Below are positions 1-7,664 of a stretch of DNA of 41,849 nt, in pieces. Numbering within the stretch: position 1 is the stretch's first letter; each line of letters begins with the position of its first letter. Position numbers and translations under genes: made by a program. Under the pieces are notes generated by a model. The model was not told the origin of the DNA, made no database searches, and saw nothing but the letters and a program-made list of their open reading frames with translations. Source of the DNA: a virus; the IMG/VR virus record IMGVR_UViG_3300031567_000022, positions 1 to 41,849 of that record; one strand, 5' to 3'.

Positions 1-96
1 TCTTCAACCTGAGATTCATACAAAATTGGTGCGAAAATCTGCAAACTGGGGTATTGATTTTTTGTCGAGCAGGCATTATAATCATTATTGAAGAAA
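1..96. repeat. Left copy of a 96-bp inverted repeat
   Basis: This segment is, by direct comparison, a perfect reverse complement of 41639-41734. It carries a complete promoter and two upstream AAAyTGG boxes, so the same promoter cassette faces inward at both ends of the window. Its outer half (about 1-48) also matches, inverted, part of the 163-bp repeat at 39694-39856. The window therefore starts inside repeated DNA, which is a likely reason the assembly stops here. Confidence 0.93.
54..82 (+). promoter_or_regulatory. Sigma70-like promoter of the left-end small gene
   Basis: TTGATT at 54-59 and TATAAT at 77-82 are separated by 17 bp. Boxes AAATTGG (23-29) and AAACTGG (43-49), 20 bp apart, lie just upstream of the -35; the same arrangement precedes the minus-strand promoters near 39.7, 40.6, 41.7 and 33.0 kb. 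The leader after the -10 (CATTATTGAAGAAA) is shared with the promoter at 40607-40635. It reads toward the broken small gene at 125. Confidence 0.85.
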
Positions 97-124
97 CCAG
101 GATGAGGACAGAAAGGAGACGACA

Positions 125-291
125 ATGGCCATCCACATCACCCCTGCTCCAGTTGTTCGACACGGAAGAAAGACCGTTACAACATTGAGATTGCTGGACG
201 AACCGTAGTGGTAGTTACACTCTGCGAGCACTGCCTGAAAGATCTGTACGAGCAGTGCACAGAGATCTACGACGATGACGACGTCGAGTAA
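125..291 (+). pseudogene. Frameshifted small CxxC/CxxC zinc-ribbon protein
   Basis: An ATG at 125 follows a good AGGAG ribosome site (114-118), but its frame closes after about 27 codons. Adding one C to the C run at 141-144 restores a 55-residue protein that starts MAIHITPCSSC, contains LCEHC about 24 residues later and ends in an acidic DDDDVE tail at the stop 289-291. Paired CxxC motifs around a short beta segment (RYNIEIAGRTVVVV) suggest a small zinc-ribbon protein of the kind common in phages; its role is unknown. The missing base could be a real mutation, a recoding site or a homopolymer sequencing error, made more likely by its position at the window edge. Confidence 0.65.
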
Positions 292-350
292 GACCAACGA
301 CATTGAATCAACAACGTCGGGGCCTTGGTTTTGTAGAGTCCCCCACTAGA

Positions 351-480
351 ATCCACTAAAAATCCACTAAAAATCCACAAGAATCCACTAAAAATCCACT
401 AAAAATCCACAAGAATCCACTAAAACCCACGAAAATCACAGAGGTGTCACAAGGTGTCACAAGGTGTGACAAGGTGTGAG
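351..480. repeat. Helically phased short-repeat array upstream of terminase
   Basis: ATCCAC(T/A)A-type units start at 351, 362, 373, 383, 394, 405 and 415, with degenerate units at 425 and 435. GGTGTsACAA units follow at 443, 453, 463 and 473. Spacing is 10-11 bp throughout, so all units face one side of the helix. The A-tracts between units could bend the DNA. Placement just upstream of the small terminase gene is the classical position of a packaging (pac/cos) site, and the small terminase has a predicted helix-turn-helix; an iteron-type origin is the alternative. Positions 292-350 and 481-634 show no gene. Confidence 0.8.
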
Positions 481-665
481 ATTTAGTTCAAAACCCGTGT
501 GACACAACGATGTGACTATCTCGAAGATGTTCCTTGCAGGCTCTGGGCCTCCGGCCCCCAGGAGGACGGGAAGGGTGAGGCGATCGTGGTGCTTGTGAGG
601 TTTTATAAAGAAATAGACTCCGGAGGCTCACTCTAAATTGGCCTCAAATTGGGTGAAATTGGCTC

Positions 666-694
666 TTGATGAAGTGGCAAAAAGGCATTATACT
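666..694 (+). promoter_or_regulatory. Promoter of the late morphogenesis operon
   Basis: TTGATG (666-671) and TATACT (689-694) are 17 bp apart. Three AAATTGG boxes at 635-641, 646-652 and 656-662 sit 10-11 bp apart directly upstream, the last 3 bp from the -35. It lies 70 bp before the GTG start of the small terminase gene and is the only clear promoter before 19.1 kb, so it probably drives the head genes. Confidence 0.82.
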
Positions 695-764
695 ATTTAT
701 AAGGTCGAATCGACCAACCGGCTGAGGAGCATCAAACATACATTCCATTTCTAGGAGACACGGG

Positions 765-1364
765 GTGGCCAGAGCAGCCAAGTGGAGACGAATAGCGAAT
801 GAATTGCAGGCTCTCTGGCGTCTCCAACGTGGAGACTCACAGGAGGACATTGCTGCTGAATTGGGTGTCTCCCCCACAGCACTTATTTCATCTCTCGATC
901 GGGCTCGAACCGACGAGCAGATCCGGGACCTGGACAGGTGGCGCCAACAAATATTTGATGAACTCCAGGCCCTAAAACTTCTCTTTCTAGAGAGGTACAT
1001 GAGCAACGAGATGCTCACCCTCCGTCGAGTCACTGAAACCCCCTCCGGTGTCGTGGTTACCACGGAAGAGCGACCCATCGGGATGGACGCCGGAGCTCTA
1101 ACTGCGATCCAAGCGATCATTGCCGACCAGAGACGTCTGCTCGGCCTTGATGCTCCTCAGCAATCCCGATCAGTCGCTCTCAACATCACTCCTCGGGAGG
1201 TAGAGAGACTTGCCCGAGACGTCAGGTCCTTGACCCTCGAGGAGCTCGAACAGCTTGTTGATCGTCTAGGGGTTCGTGAGGTTGTGGACCTAGGGACCCA
1301 CGATGGTAGCGGAGTCGATCCAGGCGATTATTGCGGAGTATCGTCGAAGGCAGATCAAGATTGA
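765..1364 (+). CDS. Terminase small subunit (probable)
   Basis: Predicted DNA-recognition subunit of the packaging motor, which binds the packaging site and hands DNA to the large subunit. The 199-residue protein has a helix-turn-helix-like segment near residues 22-50 (GDSQEDIAAELGVSPTALIS), a charged helical middle and no enzymatic motif, which fits small terminases. The GTG start at 765 is supported by AGGAG at 753-757 and by the promoter at 666-694. It overlaps the large subunit gene by 62 bp in another frame, a usual arrangement. Assignment rests on length, the helix-turn-helix and position, since small terminases diverge strongly in sequence. Confidence 0.75.
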   Translation: MARAAKWRRIANELQALWRLQRGDSQEDIAAELGVSPTALISSLDRARTDEQIRDLDRWRQQIFDELQALKLLFLERYMSNEMLTLRRVTETPSGVVVTTEERPIGMDAGALTAIQAIIADQRRLLGLDAPQQSRSVALNITPREVERLARDVRSLTLEELEQLVDRLGVREVVDLGTHDGSGVDPGDYCGVSSKADQD

Positions 1365-2748
1365 ATCAACTCGTCGAGACCTTGCGAGGTATGTCCATGA
1401 CTGCCATGCCTTCATCAACGAGTTGATCATCATCGACGAGCCCCAAGGGAAGGAGGGTGTAGCAACTGTTCCGTTCCATCTCTGGCCGTCTCAGTCGGAC
1501 CTTCTTACGGCCCTCTTGACGAGTCGTCTTGTGATCATTCTCAAGGCTCGTCAGTTGGGAATTTCCTGGTTGGTCTGTGCGTATGCCCTCTGGCTTTGTC
1601 TGTTCCACCCGGGCCGTGTTGTTCTGTTGTTCTCCCAGGGGCAGACAGAGGCAGACGAGTTACTGAGACGTTGTCGAGTGATGTACGAGCGTTTGCCGGA
1701 GATGGTCCGTCAATCCTTGTCACAGGTATTGATCTCAAACGCTTCAAAGCTGACCTGGTCGAACGGTTCAAGGATCCTCTCCCTGCCGGCCACGAAGAAG
1801 GCGGGTCGGACCTTCACGGCATCGCTCGTCGTCATGGACGAGACGGCTTACATGGAGTATGCTGATGACCTATTTGTGGCAACGAAGCCCACAATCGACG
1901 GGGGTGGTCAGCTGGTAATGCTCTCAACTGCCAACGGTCGTGACAACCTATTCCACCGGGTCTGGGAAGGTGCCCAGTCAGGGTCGAATCGGTTTCGACC
2001 CCTCTTCCTCCCCTGGTGGGCCCGTCCGGGTCGGGATGACCGGTGGTACTCCAGCATGGTTGCTGAGTACCGTGACCTTCGTCTTGTCCATCAGGAGTAT
2101 CCGTCGACTCCAGAGGAGGCGTTTGAAGCTACCAGCCATGATCGCTTCCTTACGACAATCTCGTGGTGGGACTTATGTCGTAGGGAGTTGCCCCCATTGG
2201 GACGTGAGCCTTTGGTCTTAGGGGTGGATGCAGCCATTGGTCGTCGTGATTCTCCGTCGGACTGCTTCGCCCTCGTGGGTGTGACTCGTTCTCCCCTCGA
2301 CCGACAGAATTCGGTTGCGGTGAGATTCGTCCATTCGTGGCAGGCTTCTGCAGGTCAGCGGATTGAATTTCAATCCTCCGACGGGACCGGCCCAGAAGAT
2401 GTCATCCGTGACCTCTGTCGTCGGTATTCCGTTGTGTGTCTAGTATACGATCCGTACCAGCTCGTTGACATGGCAGGTCGTCTCGAGCGGGAAGGGGTCG
2501 TGTGGTGTCAGGAGTTCTCCCAGTCAGGGGCTCGTCTCGAGGCTGACAAGAATCTCTATGACATGATCCTCGAACAGCGGGTCCACCACACGGGGGAGGA
2601 GCTTCTCCGTCAGCACCTTGATAACGCTGATCGAAAGGTCGACATCGATGGTCGTCGTCTGAGGATTGTCCAAGGAAGCCGAGGGAAAGTCGATCTAGCA
2701 GTGGCCCTTTCGATGGCGGTCTACACCTGTTTGGAGTTGAACCTGTGA
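1303..2748 (+). CDS. Terminase large subunit
   Basis: ATP-driven DNA packaging motor with nuclease, acting at the portal during head filling. The 481-residue protein has the deviant terminase Walker A-like motif KARQLGISW (about residues 80-88), Walker B VVMDE (about 172-176) and a coupling motif LSTANGR (about 206-212). The C-terminal half is an RNase H-like nuclease with candidate metal-binding aspartates in LGVDAA (about 307), VYDPYQL (about 386) and KVDLAVA (about 462). The ATG start inside the end of the small subunit gene gives close to the usual family length. Its stop overlaps the next start as GTGA, indicating translational coupling to the portal. Confidence 0.95.
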   Translation: MVAESIQAIIAEYRRRQIKIESTRRDLARYVHDCHAFINELIIIDEPQGKEGVATVPFHLWPSQSDLLTALLTSRLVIILKARQLGISWLVCAYALWLCLFHPGRVVLLFSQGQTEADELLRRCRVMYERLPEMVRQSLSQVLISNASKLTWSNGSRILSLPATKKAGRTFTASLVVMDETAYMEYADDLFVATKPTIDGGGQLVMLSTANGRDNLFHRVWEGAQSGSNRFRPLFLPWWARPGRDDRWYSSMVAEYRDLRLVHQEYPSTPEEAFEATSHDRFLTTISWWDLCRRELPPLGREPLVLGVDAAIGRRDSPSDCFALVGVTRSPLDRQNSVAVRFVHSWQASAGQRIEFQSSDGTGPEDVIRDLCRRYSVVCLVYDPYQLVDMAGRLEREGVVWCQEFSQSGARLEADKNLYDMILEQRVHHTGEELLRQHLDNADRKVDIDGRRLRIVQGSRGKVDLAVALSMAVYTCLELNL

Positions 2749-4211
2749 CTAGAGAATTCCGGACAGTTCGAGCTCGAGACATCTTTCCGGTCTCACAGTT
2801 TCGTGGGCCGGTGGTTGTCCAAATCCCCTCGTTCTGGGGGCCACAGACCCTCCCGCCGGAGCTCCCGACAAACCCACGGGAGAGGGACCGGATCCTCTAC
2901 CGTACGGTGCTTTACGAATCACAGTGGGCTTCAGCAGTCTCGATCGCCATCACCAAGTTTGCTTCAGCCGGGTGGGAGTTTGAGTCCCGCAGCCCTCGTC
3001 TCTCACAGAGGGCTCAAGAGCTCCTTTTGTATGCTGACTTCGGAGCTTCCCTCGGAGGTTGGACGAACTTCATCGCCAAGCAGATCCGGTCGTTCCTCTG
3101 CACAAATGTGGGATCGGTGTTTGAGATCGAGCGGGAGAAGGTCGGCTCGGCAGCATCCCGTGCGGTCGGGATCCACCATCTCCCATCACTGAGGTGTACA
3201 CCGACAGGAGACCCGGACTTCCCCATCATCTATACGGACCAGCAGGGGAGAGACCATCTCCTTGCTTGGTACGAGGTAGTCCGAATCGTTGACATGCCCG
3301 AAGATGACGACCTAGTCACCGGGATGGGTCTCTGTGCAGCTGAACGTGCCTACTCGTCTATCATTCGTCTGGCTGCTCTCGAGAGGTACGTTTACGAGAA
3401 GGTGAGTGGCAGCAGGCCACTGTCAATCTACCTGGTCAACGGGCTCCGGACGGACCAGCTGTCGTCCCTTCTCCGTTCTGCCCAAGAACAGCAGCGAGAG
3501 CAGGGTCTCACAAGTTACATGGGAGCAATCATCGGTGGGACTCTCAAACCGGATGCTCCCCCGGGGGTGGTCGAAATCCCTCTCTCGTCACTCCCAGACG
3601 GATTCGACCCCCAGATGGAACGGGAGAGGGCAGATCTGGTGTATGCGAACGCCATTGGTCTTGATCCTCAAGATCTTCGACCAATCTCGAATCAGCAGAT
3701 GGGAGCTGGGGCTCAGTCGGTCGTCCTCCATGAGAAGGCTAAGGGGCGAGGACTAGTTTACTTCCGACAGGCGTTTACCCATGCGATGAACGCCCTTGTC
3801 CTTGATCGTAGAGTCAAGTTTTTCTTCACCGAACGAGACCTTGACGACCAGTTGAAGCGGGCTGATCTCAGTTCTCGTCGTATCGGGAATGTCGAGAAGA
3901 TGGTCTCAGCACAGCTGATCACCCCAGACCAAGGGCGCCAGCTTCTCCTTGACCTTGATGAGCTTCCACCAGAGTTTGTGCCGGTGGATCAAACGTCGAC
4001 AACATCGGTGTCGGATGCTGACCAACCCGGGGTTGACCTCCCGACTGACACGGGAGGGGAGGAGCACTCCACAGTCACCTTTCGGGAGGGACAGGATCAA
4101 GATGAACAAGCAACCGAACAAGAGGCTTGGGAAGAGTCTCTGGAGACATTTCTGAGAACCCTCGAGGAGTTGGATGAAGTCACTATCGTCTCTCCTTCGA
4201 CGAGCGGTTGA
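2745..4211 (+). CDS. Portal protein
   Basis: Predicted dodecameric portal at the unique capsid vertex, the channel for DNA entry and exit and the docking site for terminase and neck. The 488-residue length, the position directly after the large terminase with a GTGA overlap, and the central pattern with ERERADLVYANAIGLDP and GAGAQSVVLHEKAKGRG fit SPP1/HK97-type portals. The C-terminal 70 residues are acidic and low-complexity. The GTG start is chosen because of the 4-bp overlap. The following gene starts within its last 38 bp. Confidence 0.9.
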   Translation: MTREFRTVRARDIFPVSQFRGPVVVQIPSFWGPQTLPPELPTNPRERDRILYRTVLYESQWASAVSIAITKFASAGWEFESRSPRLSQRAQELLLYADFGASLGGWTNFIAKQIRSFLCTNVGSVFEIEREKVGSAASRAVGIHHLPSLRCTPTGDPDFPIIYTDQQGRDHLLAWYEVVRIVDMPEDDDLVTGMGLCAAERAYSSIIRLAALERYVYEKVSGSRPLSIYLVNGLRTDQLSSLLRSAQEQQREQGLTSYMGAIIGGTLKPDAPPGVVEIPLSSLPDGFDPQMERERADLVYANAIGLDPQDLRPISNQQMGAGAQSVVLHEKAKGRGLVYFRQAFTHAMNALVLDRRVKFFFTERDLDDQLKRADLSSRRIGNVEKMVSAQLITPDQGRQLLLDLDELPPEFVPVDQTSTTSVSDADQPGVDLPTDTGGEEHSTVTFREGQDQDEQATEQEAWEESLETFLRTLEELDEVTIVSPSTSG

Positions 4212-4791
4212 GGAGTTCGGTCGTATCTATCGGTCACGGATCGTTCGTCATCAGAAAGTTGATTCGTGGTATCAAGAGATGTCAAATCGTCTTCGGTTCT
4301 ACCACACGGCTGCATACCTTTTGGGGGCACGTATCCCTCCTCGAGATCTAACGCCGGAGGATCGTCAACGGATTGACTCGAGAGTCTCTTCACAGCTCGC
4401 CTTTCTTCGACGTTTCATGGCTGACTTGCGAGGGGGTCGATATGAGTCGTCACCCGGTGGGGGTCAGGCTCGAGCTCAGCTGTATGCTGCAGCTTTGAGG
4501 GCTTCGTGGTGGGAGGGGAAGACCCGTGGTCTCCCGCTTCCGGCACAACCCGGGGACGGGACAACTCAGTGCATATCCCGGTGTAACTGTTCATGGGAGA
4601 TCCACCATCTGGGCGGTGATGACTACGATTGCTACTGGAGGTTGGGGTCGAGTGATGCCTCCTGTCAAACATGCATTGCTCGATCCCGTCGGTGGAACCC
4701 TTTGAGGATCCGGAATGGTCGAGTACAAGTCACGAATGTTCATCTGATGGGGTTTGACTCTGTGCTCGACGGCTGGGAGGGAGTATGGTAA
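4174..4791 (+). CDS. Minor head protein, SPP1 gp7/Mu F-like C-terminal domain
   Basis: Probable head morphogenesis protein packed inside the procapsid near the portal. The 205-residue protein has a helical N-terminal half and a cysteine-rich C-terminal module with QCISRCNCSWEI followed by SCQTC and RWNPLRIRNGRV. This CxxxCxC...CxxC zinc-binding pattern ending in a P-L-R-I-R segment is, from family knowledge, typical of the C-terminus of minor head proteins encoded after the portal. It overlaps the portal by 38 bp and the next gene by 7 bp. It is shorter than full-length SPP1 gp7, so it may represent only the core domain. Confidence 0.72.
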   Translation: MKSLSSLLRRAVEEFGRIYRSRIVRHQKVDSWYQEMSNRLRFYHTAAYLLGARIPPRDLTPEDRQRIDSRVSSQLAFLRRFMADLRGGRYESSPGGGQARAQLYAAALRASWWEGKTRGLPLPAQPGDGTTQCISRCNCSWEIHHLGGDDYDCYWRLGSSDASCQTCIARSRRWNPLRIRNGRVQVTNVHLMGFDSVLDGWEGVW

Positions 4792-5234
4792 AGGTCGTCC
4801 CCATCATCCCTCCGGGTGAGGTCCCGGTTGACATCAAGAAGATTGAAAGGGCGATCCAAAACGCTCTGGACGGGGCAGCCTTAGGCATCCAGGCCGACTT
4901 TGACACGACCGTGATGACGTGGAGTCGTCGAGTCAATTTCAAGATCACGTCCCCTTCATCGAAGACCCGAGTGGTCGGGACATCTGACGAGATCTACGGG
5001 TATCTTGATCAAGGGACTCGAGTTAGGTATGCAACAATGGCCCGAGGCTATCGACCGAAGACGTCCCCTGGGAGGATCGGGTCACGGTCCGGGGGTGGGA
5101 AGGTTCTGTTTATCTCGAGGCGTCGGCCTCGACCGGGAATTGCTCCTCGACATTTTTCGAAGGTGATCCACAAGAAGTGGCAGGACGAGTTCCCGACGAT
5201 CCTCCAGAGGGCCATCTCAAGTGAGGTGAGGTGA
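4785..5234 (+). CDS. Head-tail joining protein, HK97 gp10-like
   Basis: The 149-residue protein has the features of the HK97 gp10 family, which builds the neck or tail terminator: an early amphipathic helix, a central segment GYLDQGTRVRY and a late PRPGIAPRHFSKVI segment before a C-terminal helix. The ATG at 4785 overlaps the preceding gene. In most siphophages this gene lies after the capsid gene; here it lies before the protease, so the neck genes are split between this site and 19482. Confidence 0.7.
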   Translation: MVKVVPIIPPGEVPVDIKKIERAIQNALDGAALGIQADFDTTVMTWSRRVNFKITSPSSKTRVVGTSDEIYGYLDQGTRVRYATMARGYRPKTSPGRIGSRSGGGKVLFISRRRPRPGIAPRHFSKVIHKKWQDEFPTILQRAISSEVR

Positions 5235-5244
5235 GGTGACATAG

Positions 5245-7644
5245 ATGCCCTGGCACCTTGTTCGAGTTCGAGACGGATGGTACGTTGTCGATGACACGGG
5301 GAAGAGAAAGTCATCGAAGCCAATGTCCCGTTCTCGTGCTGAGCGTTACCGTAGAGCCCTCTATGCTGTGGCCCACAAGTCCGGTTGGGAACGGATTGCC
5401 GGGAATCTTTGTCGATCTCCGTCTGGTCAGTTCAGTGCCTGTGACAAGGTGATGGGCTCAGGCCAGTCACCCAAACCCACGAAACCCAAGAAGCCGTCAC
5501 CTGAAGAACGTTTGAAGTCGACCATCCAACAGGCCGTCTCTGCTGGAGGGGATAGAGAACAGCTTTCGAACCTGATTCAACTTTCCTCAGGGTCCCTGCC
5601 CAAGGAATCAGCTCAGGGGCTCATCCAGTCAGGGCTCGCCGAAGTTGTCAACGGACGGGTCATGCTCACCCCCCACGGGAGGGCTGCAGTGTCGGCTCTA
5701 AAGCGGGGAGCTCCATCAGAAGCCCTTGATGCAGTTGCCCGTGGGCAGGCTCAAGTCGAGTCTCGTCGAAAGAAGGAGGAGGAGGCAGCTGAGGCTCGTC
5801 GGAAGAGGGAGGAGGAGGCAGCTGAGGCTCGTCGGAAGAGGGAGGAGGAGGCGGCTGAGGCTCGTCGTAAGAAAGAGGAAGAGAAGACCCGACGGGGTCG
5901 GGGAGGGGGTGGAGGCCGGAGGGGTTCTGAGAAGAAGACGTCTGAGGAAGTTCGTCAAGAGAATCGGGCCCGTGTTCTGTCTCAGATGGCATCAAACGAG
6001 GAAGGTCTCAATTCTGCTGCAGCTCAGGCGTTGCTTGGATTTGCGGCAGGAGAGAAACTCGATGACCAACACGGTGAAGGGTTGATCAATGCTGGGCTTG
6101 TTGACCAAACCCCGTCCGGCCCAGTGTTGACATCTGAAGGAAAGAAGGTCATCTCGGCTCTCAATGCTGGTGACTATCGAGGTGCGATGGATGCGTTGAC
6201 ATCCGCCCAGGAGAGGCGTCGTCGTCAGGAAGAGCAGAGACGGAGAGAGGAAGAAAAGAGAGAAGAGCAGAGACGGAGAGAGGAAGAAAAGAGAGAAGAG
6301 CAGACACGGAGAGAGGAAGAAAAGAGAGAAGAGCAGACACGGAGAGAAGAGCTGAGGAGAGAGCGGGAGGATTCGGTCGTTCGTCGTGCTGCAGCATCCC
6401 TCGGGATGCCCTCTAAAGATGTTGAACATCTCCTAGCTCGTCTTCGATCACAAACCGATGATGATCCTTCCTTCCCCAGGCAGGCACTGCTTGATGCAGC
6501 TCGTGTGGGGTCATCCCAGGATGTTCGTCGAATTCTCCAGAGATTTCTTGGTCGAGGATCATCGACGACCGTAGAAGTGTCACCAGCGGTATTCAAAGAT
6601 TTGTCGGGAAGGTATCGGTGGCTGACGGTTTCGTCAAATCGATATCAAGATCGAGAGAAAGAGATCGTCAGTGAAGAAGCTCTTCGAAAGGATGTAGAGT
6701 ATGCTGATAGCCTCGGAGGTGACTCGTACGGTCCTCTTCGGTGGTGGCATCTCGGAACCTTTTCATTCAAAGACTTTCGAGATTGGCGTACAGTTGTCGC
6801 CGGTCCGGGGGTCGATCTGGGGAGGTGTGACTTCAACGCCATAGTTGACGGCTTTCTAGTTGAATCCGGGACTTTCTACGATGACCGAATCGGTGAGTGG
6901 GCCAGTCGTGTTGCTGACAGACTTCAGGTCTCACTCGGATTCTCCCACCCCCCGGATGAGCCACGGGACGGGGTCTACTATAACATTCGTCGATTTGAAC
7001 GCAGTCTCCTCCCTCGAGGGAGAGCGTCAAATCCCTATACATCGGTCTCAATCACCACTAAGGAGGGTGAGATGGTTCTAAGTTCTGAGAAGATTGCTGA
7101 GTTGCAACGTCTGGGCTTCCCCCAAGATGTGATTGACAAGCTGATCGAATCTCTCCAAGCTCAGTCGAAGGAGCTCAGAGAACAGGGAATCACCTTCAAG
7201 GATGTCGACGATGCCCTGACAGCTCTTTCTGAAAAGGTCTCAGAGCTGAAAGAGGAGGCTGACACCCCCACGGGTGAAGAAGGTGGCGAAGGGGAGTTCA
7301 TCGGTGACCTCCCGGTTGAGGAGTTCTTTGCCCGTGTTGAGCAGGTCGTCCATTCAGCTTTCCGTTCGGTGCTATCTGAAATTCAGTCAACCCTCTCCGA
7401 GATGGATGCCCGTCTTCAGGAGATGGGGTATGCTCGTCAGAAGGAGAAAGAAGTCCCGGAAGATGACCTTTCTCGTCTCCTGGCTCGTATCAAAGAGCTT
7501 GAGGAGGAGATTTCGTCACTCCCTCGGGCAGGGCGTCACCGTCCATCCACACGGTCGGACAACGTTATCCAGCAGAAAGGTCAGCCTGACGGGGCCGAGG
7601 TGTCACCCCTATCATGGGTAAAGACCTTTCTTGAATCACCATAA
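5245..7644 (+). CDS. Prohead protease fused to scaffold, with repeat-rich N-terminus
   Basis: Capsid maturation protein of 799 residues. Residues 1-75 are basic. About 90-170 and 235-310 look like two related helical or winged domains, each followed by an almost uncompromised charged coiled coil (about 172-215 and 323-373) built of 11-residue repeats. About 447-610 resembles the XkdF-like/herpesvirus-type prohead protease domain, with SSNRYQDREKEIVS at its start, a candidate catalytic His in WWHLG (about 500) and Ser in SLGFSH (about 565). About 625-770 is helical and coiled-coil like a scaffold. It lies directly before the capsid gene, as expected. The long N-terminal extension is unusual for the family. 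Start chosen at ATG 5245, 10 bp after the previous stop. Confidence 0.78.
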   Translation: MPWHLVRVRDGWYVVDDTGKRKSSKPMSRSRAERYRRALYAVAHKSGWERIAGNLCRSPSGQFSACDKVMGSGQSPKPTKPKKPSPEERLKSTIQQAVSAGGDREQLSNLIQLSSGSLPKESAQGLIQSGLAEVVNGRVMLTPHGRAAVSALKRGAPSEALDAVARGQAQVESRRKKEEEAAEARRKREEEAAEARRKREEEAAEARRKKEEEKTRRGRGGGGGRRGSEKKTSEEVRQENRARVLSQMASNEEGLNSAAAQALLGFAAGEKLDDQHGEGLINAGLVDQTPSGPVLTSEGKKVISALNAGDYRGAMDALTSAQERRRRQEEQRRREEEKREEQRRREEEKREEQTRREEEKREEQTRREELRREREDSVVRRAAASLGMPSKDVEHLLARLRSQTDDDPSFPRQALLDAARVGSSQDVRRILQRFLGRGSSTTVEVSPAVFKDLSGRYRWLTVSSNRYQDREKEIVSEEALRKDVEYADSLGGDSYGPLRWWHLGTFSFKDFRDWRTVVAGPGVDLGRCDFNAIVDGFLVESGTFYDDRIGEWASRVADRLQVSLGFSHPPDEPRDGVYYNIRRFERSLLPRGRASNPYTSVSITTKEGEMVLSSEKIAELQRLGFPQDVIDKLIESLQAQSKELREQGITFKDVDDALTALSEKVSELKEEADTPTGEEGGEGEFIGDLPVEEFFARVEQVVHSAFRSVLSEIQSTLSEMDARLQEMGYARQKEKEVPEDDLSRLLARIKELEEEISSLPRAGRHRPSTRSDNVIQQKGQPDGAEVSPLSWVKTFLESP
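5758..5885 (+). repeat. 33-bp tandem repeats encoding EEEAAEARRKR
   Basis: Three to four near-identical 33-bp units encode the 11-residue repeat EEEAAEARRKR in the protease/scaffold protein. An 11-residue (hendecad) period fits a straight, only slightly supercoiled coiled coil. Confidence 0.9.
6241..6350 (+). repeat. 33-bp tandem repeats encoding RREEEKREEQ(R/T)
   Basis: CGGAGAG units begin at 6241, 6274, 6307 and 6340, an exact 33-bp period, encoding an 11-residue charged repeat. The sequence differs from the 5758-5885 array, yet the period is the same, suggesting independent expansion of two hendecad coiled coils in one protein. Confidence 0.92.
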
Positions 7645-7664
7645 TCGGAATCAGGAGATCAACC

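Noticed and set aside
2402-2782. A minus-strand frame opposite the end of the large terminase gene
   Set aside because: It is a shadow of the real nuclease-domain coding sequence, with low-complexity Arg/Pro-rich content.
5666-6596. Long minus-strand open frames rich in Leu/Ser/Phe opposite the protease/scaffold gene
   Set aside because: They are the complement of the purine-rich coiled-coil repeats, have no ribosome site and no homologous pattern.
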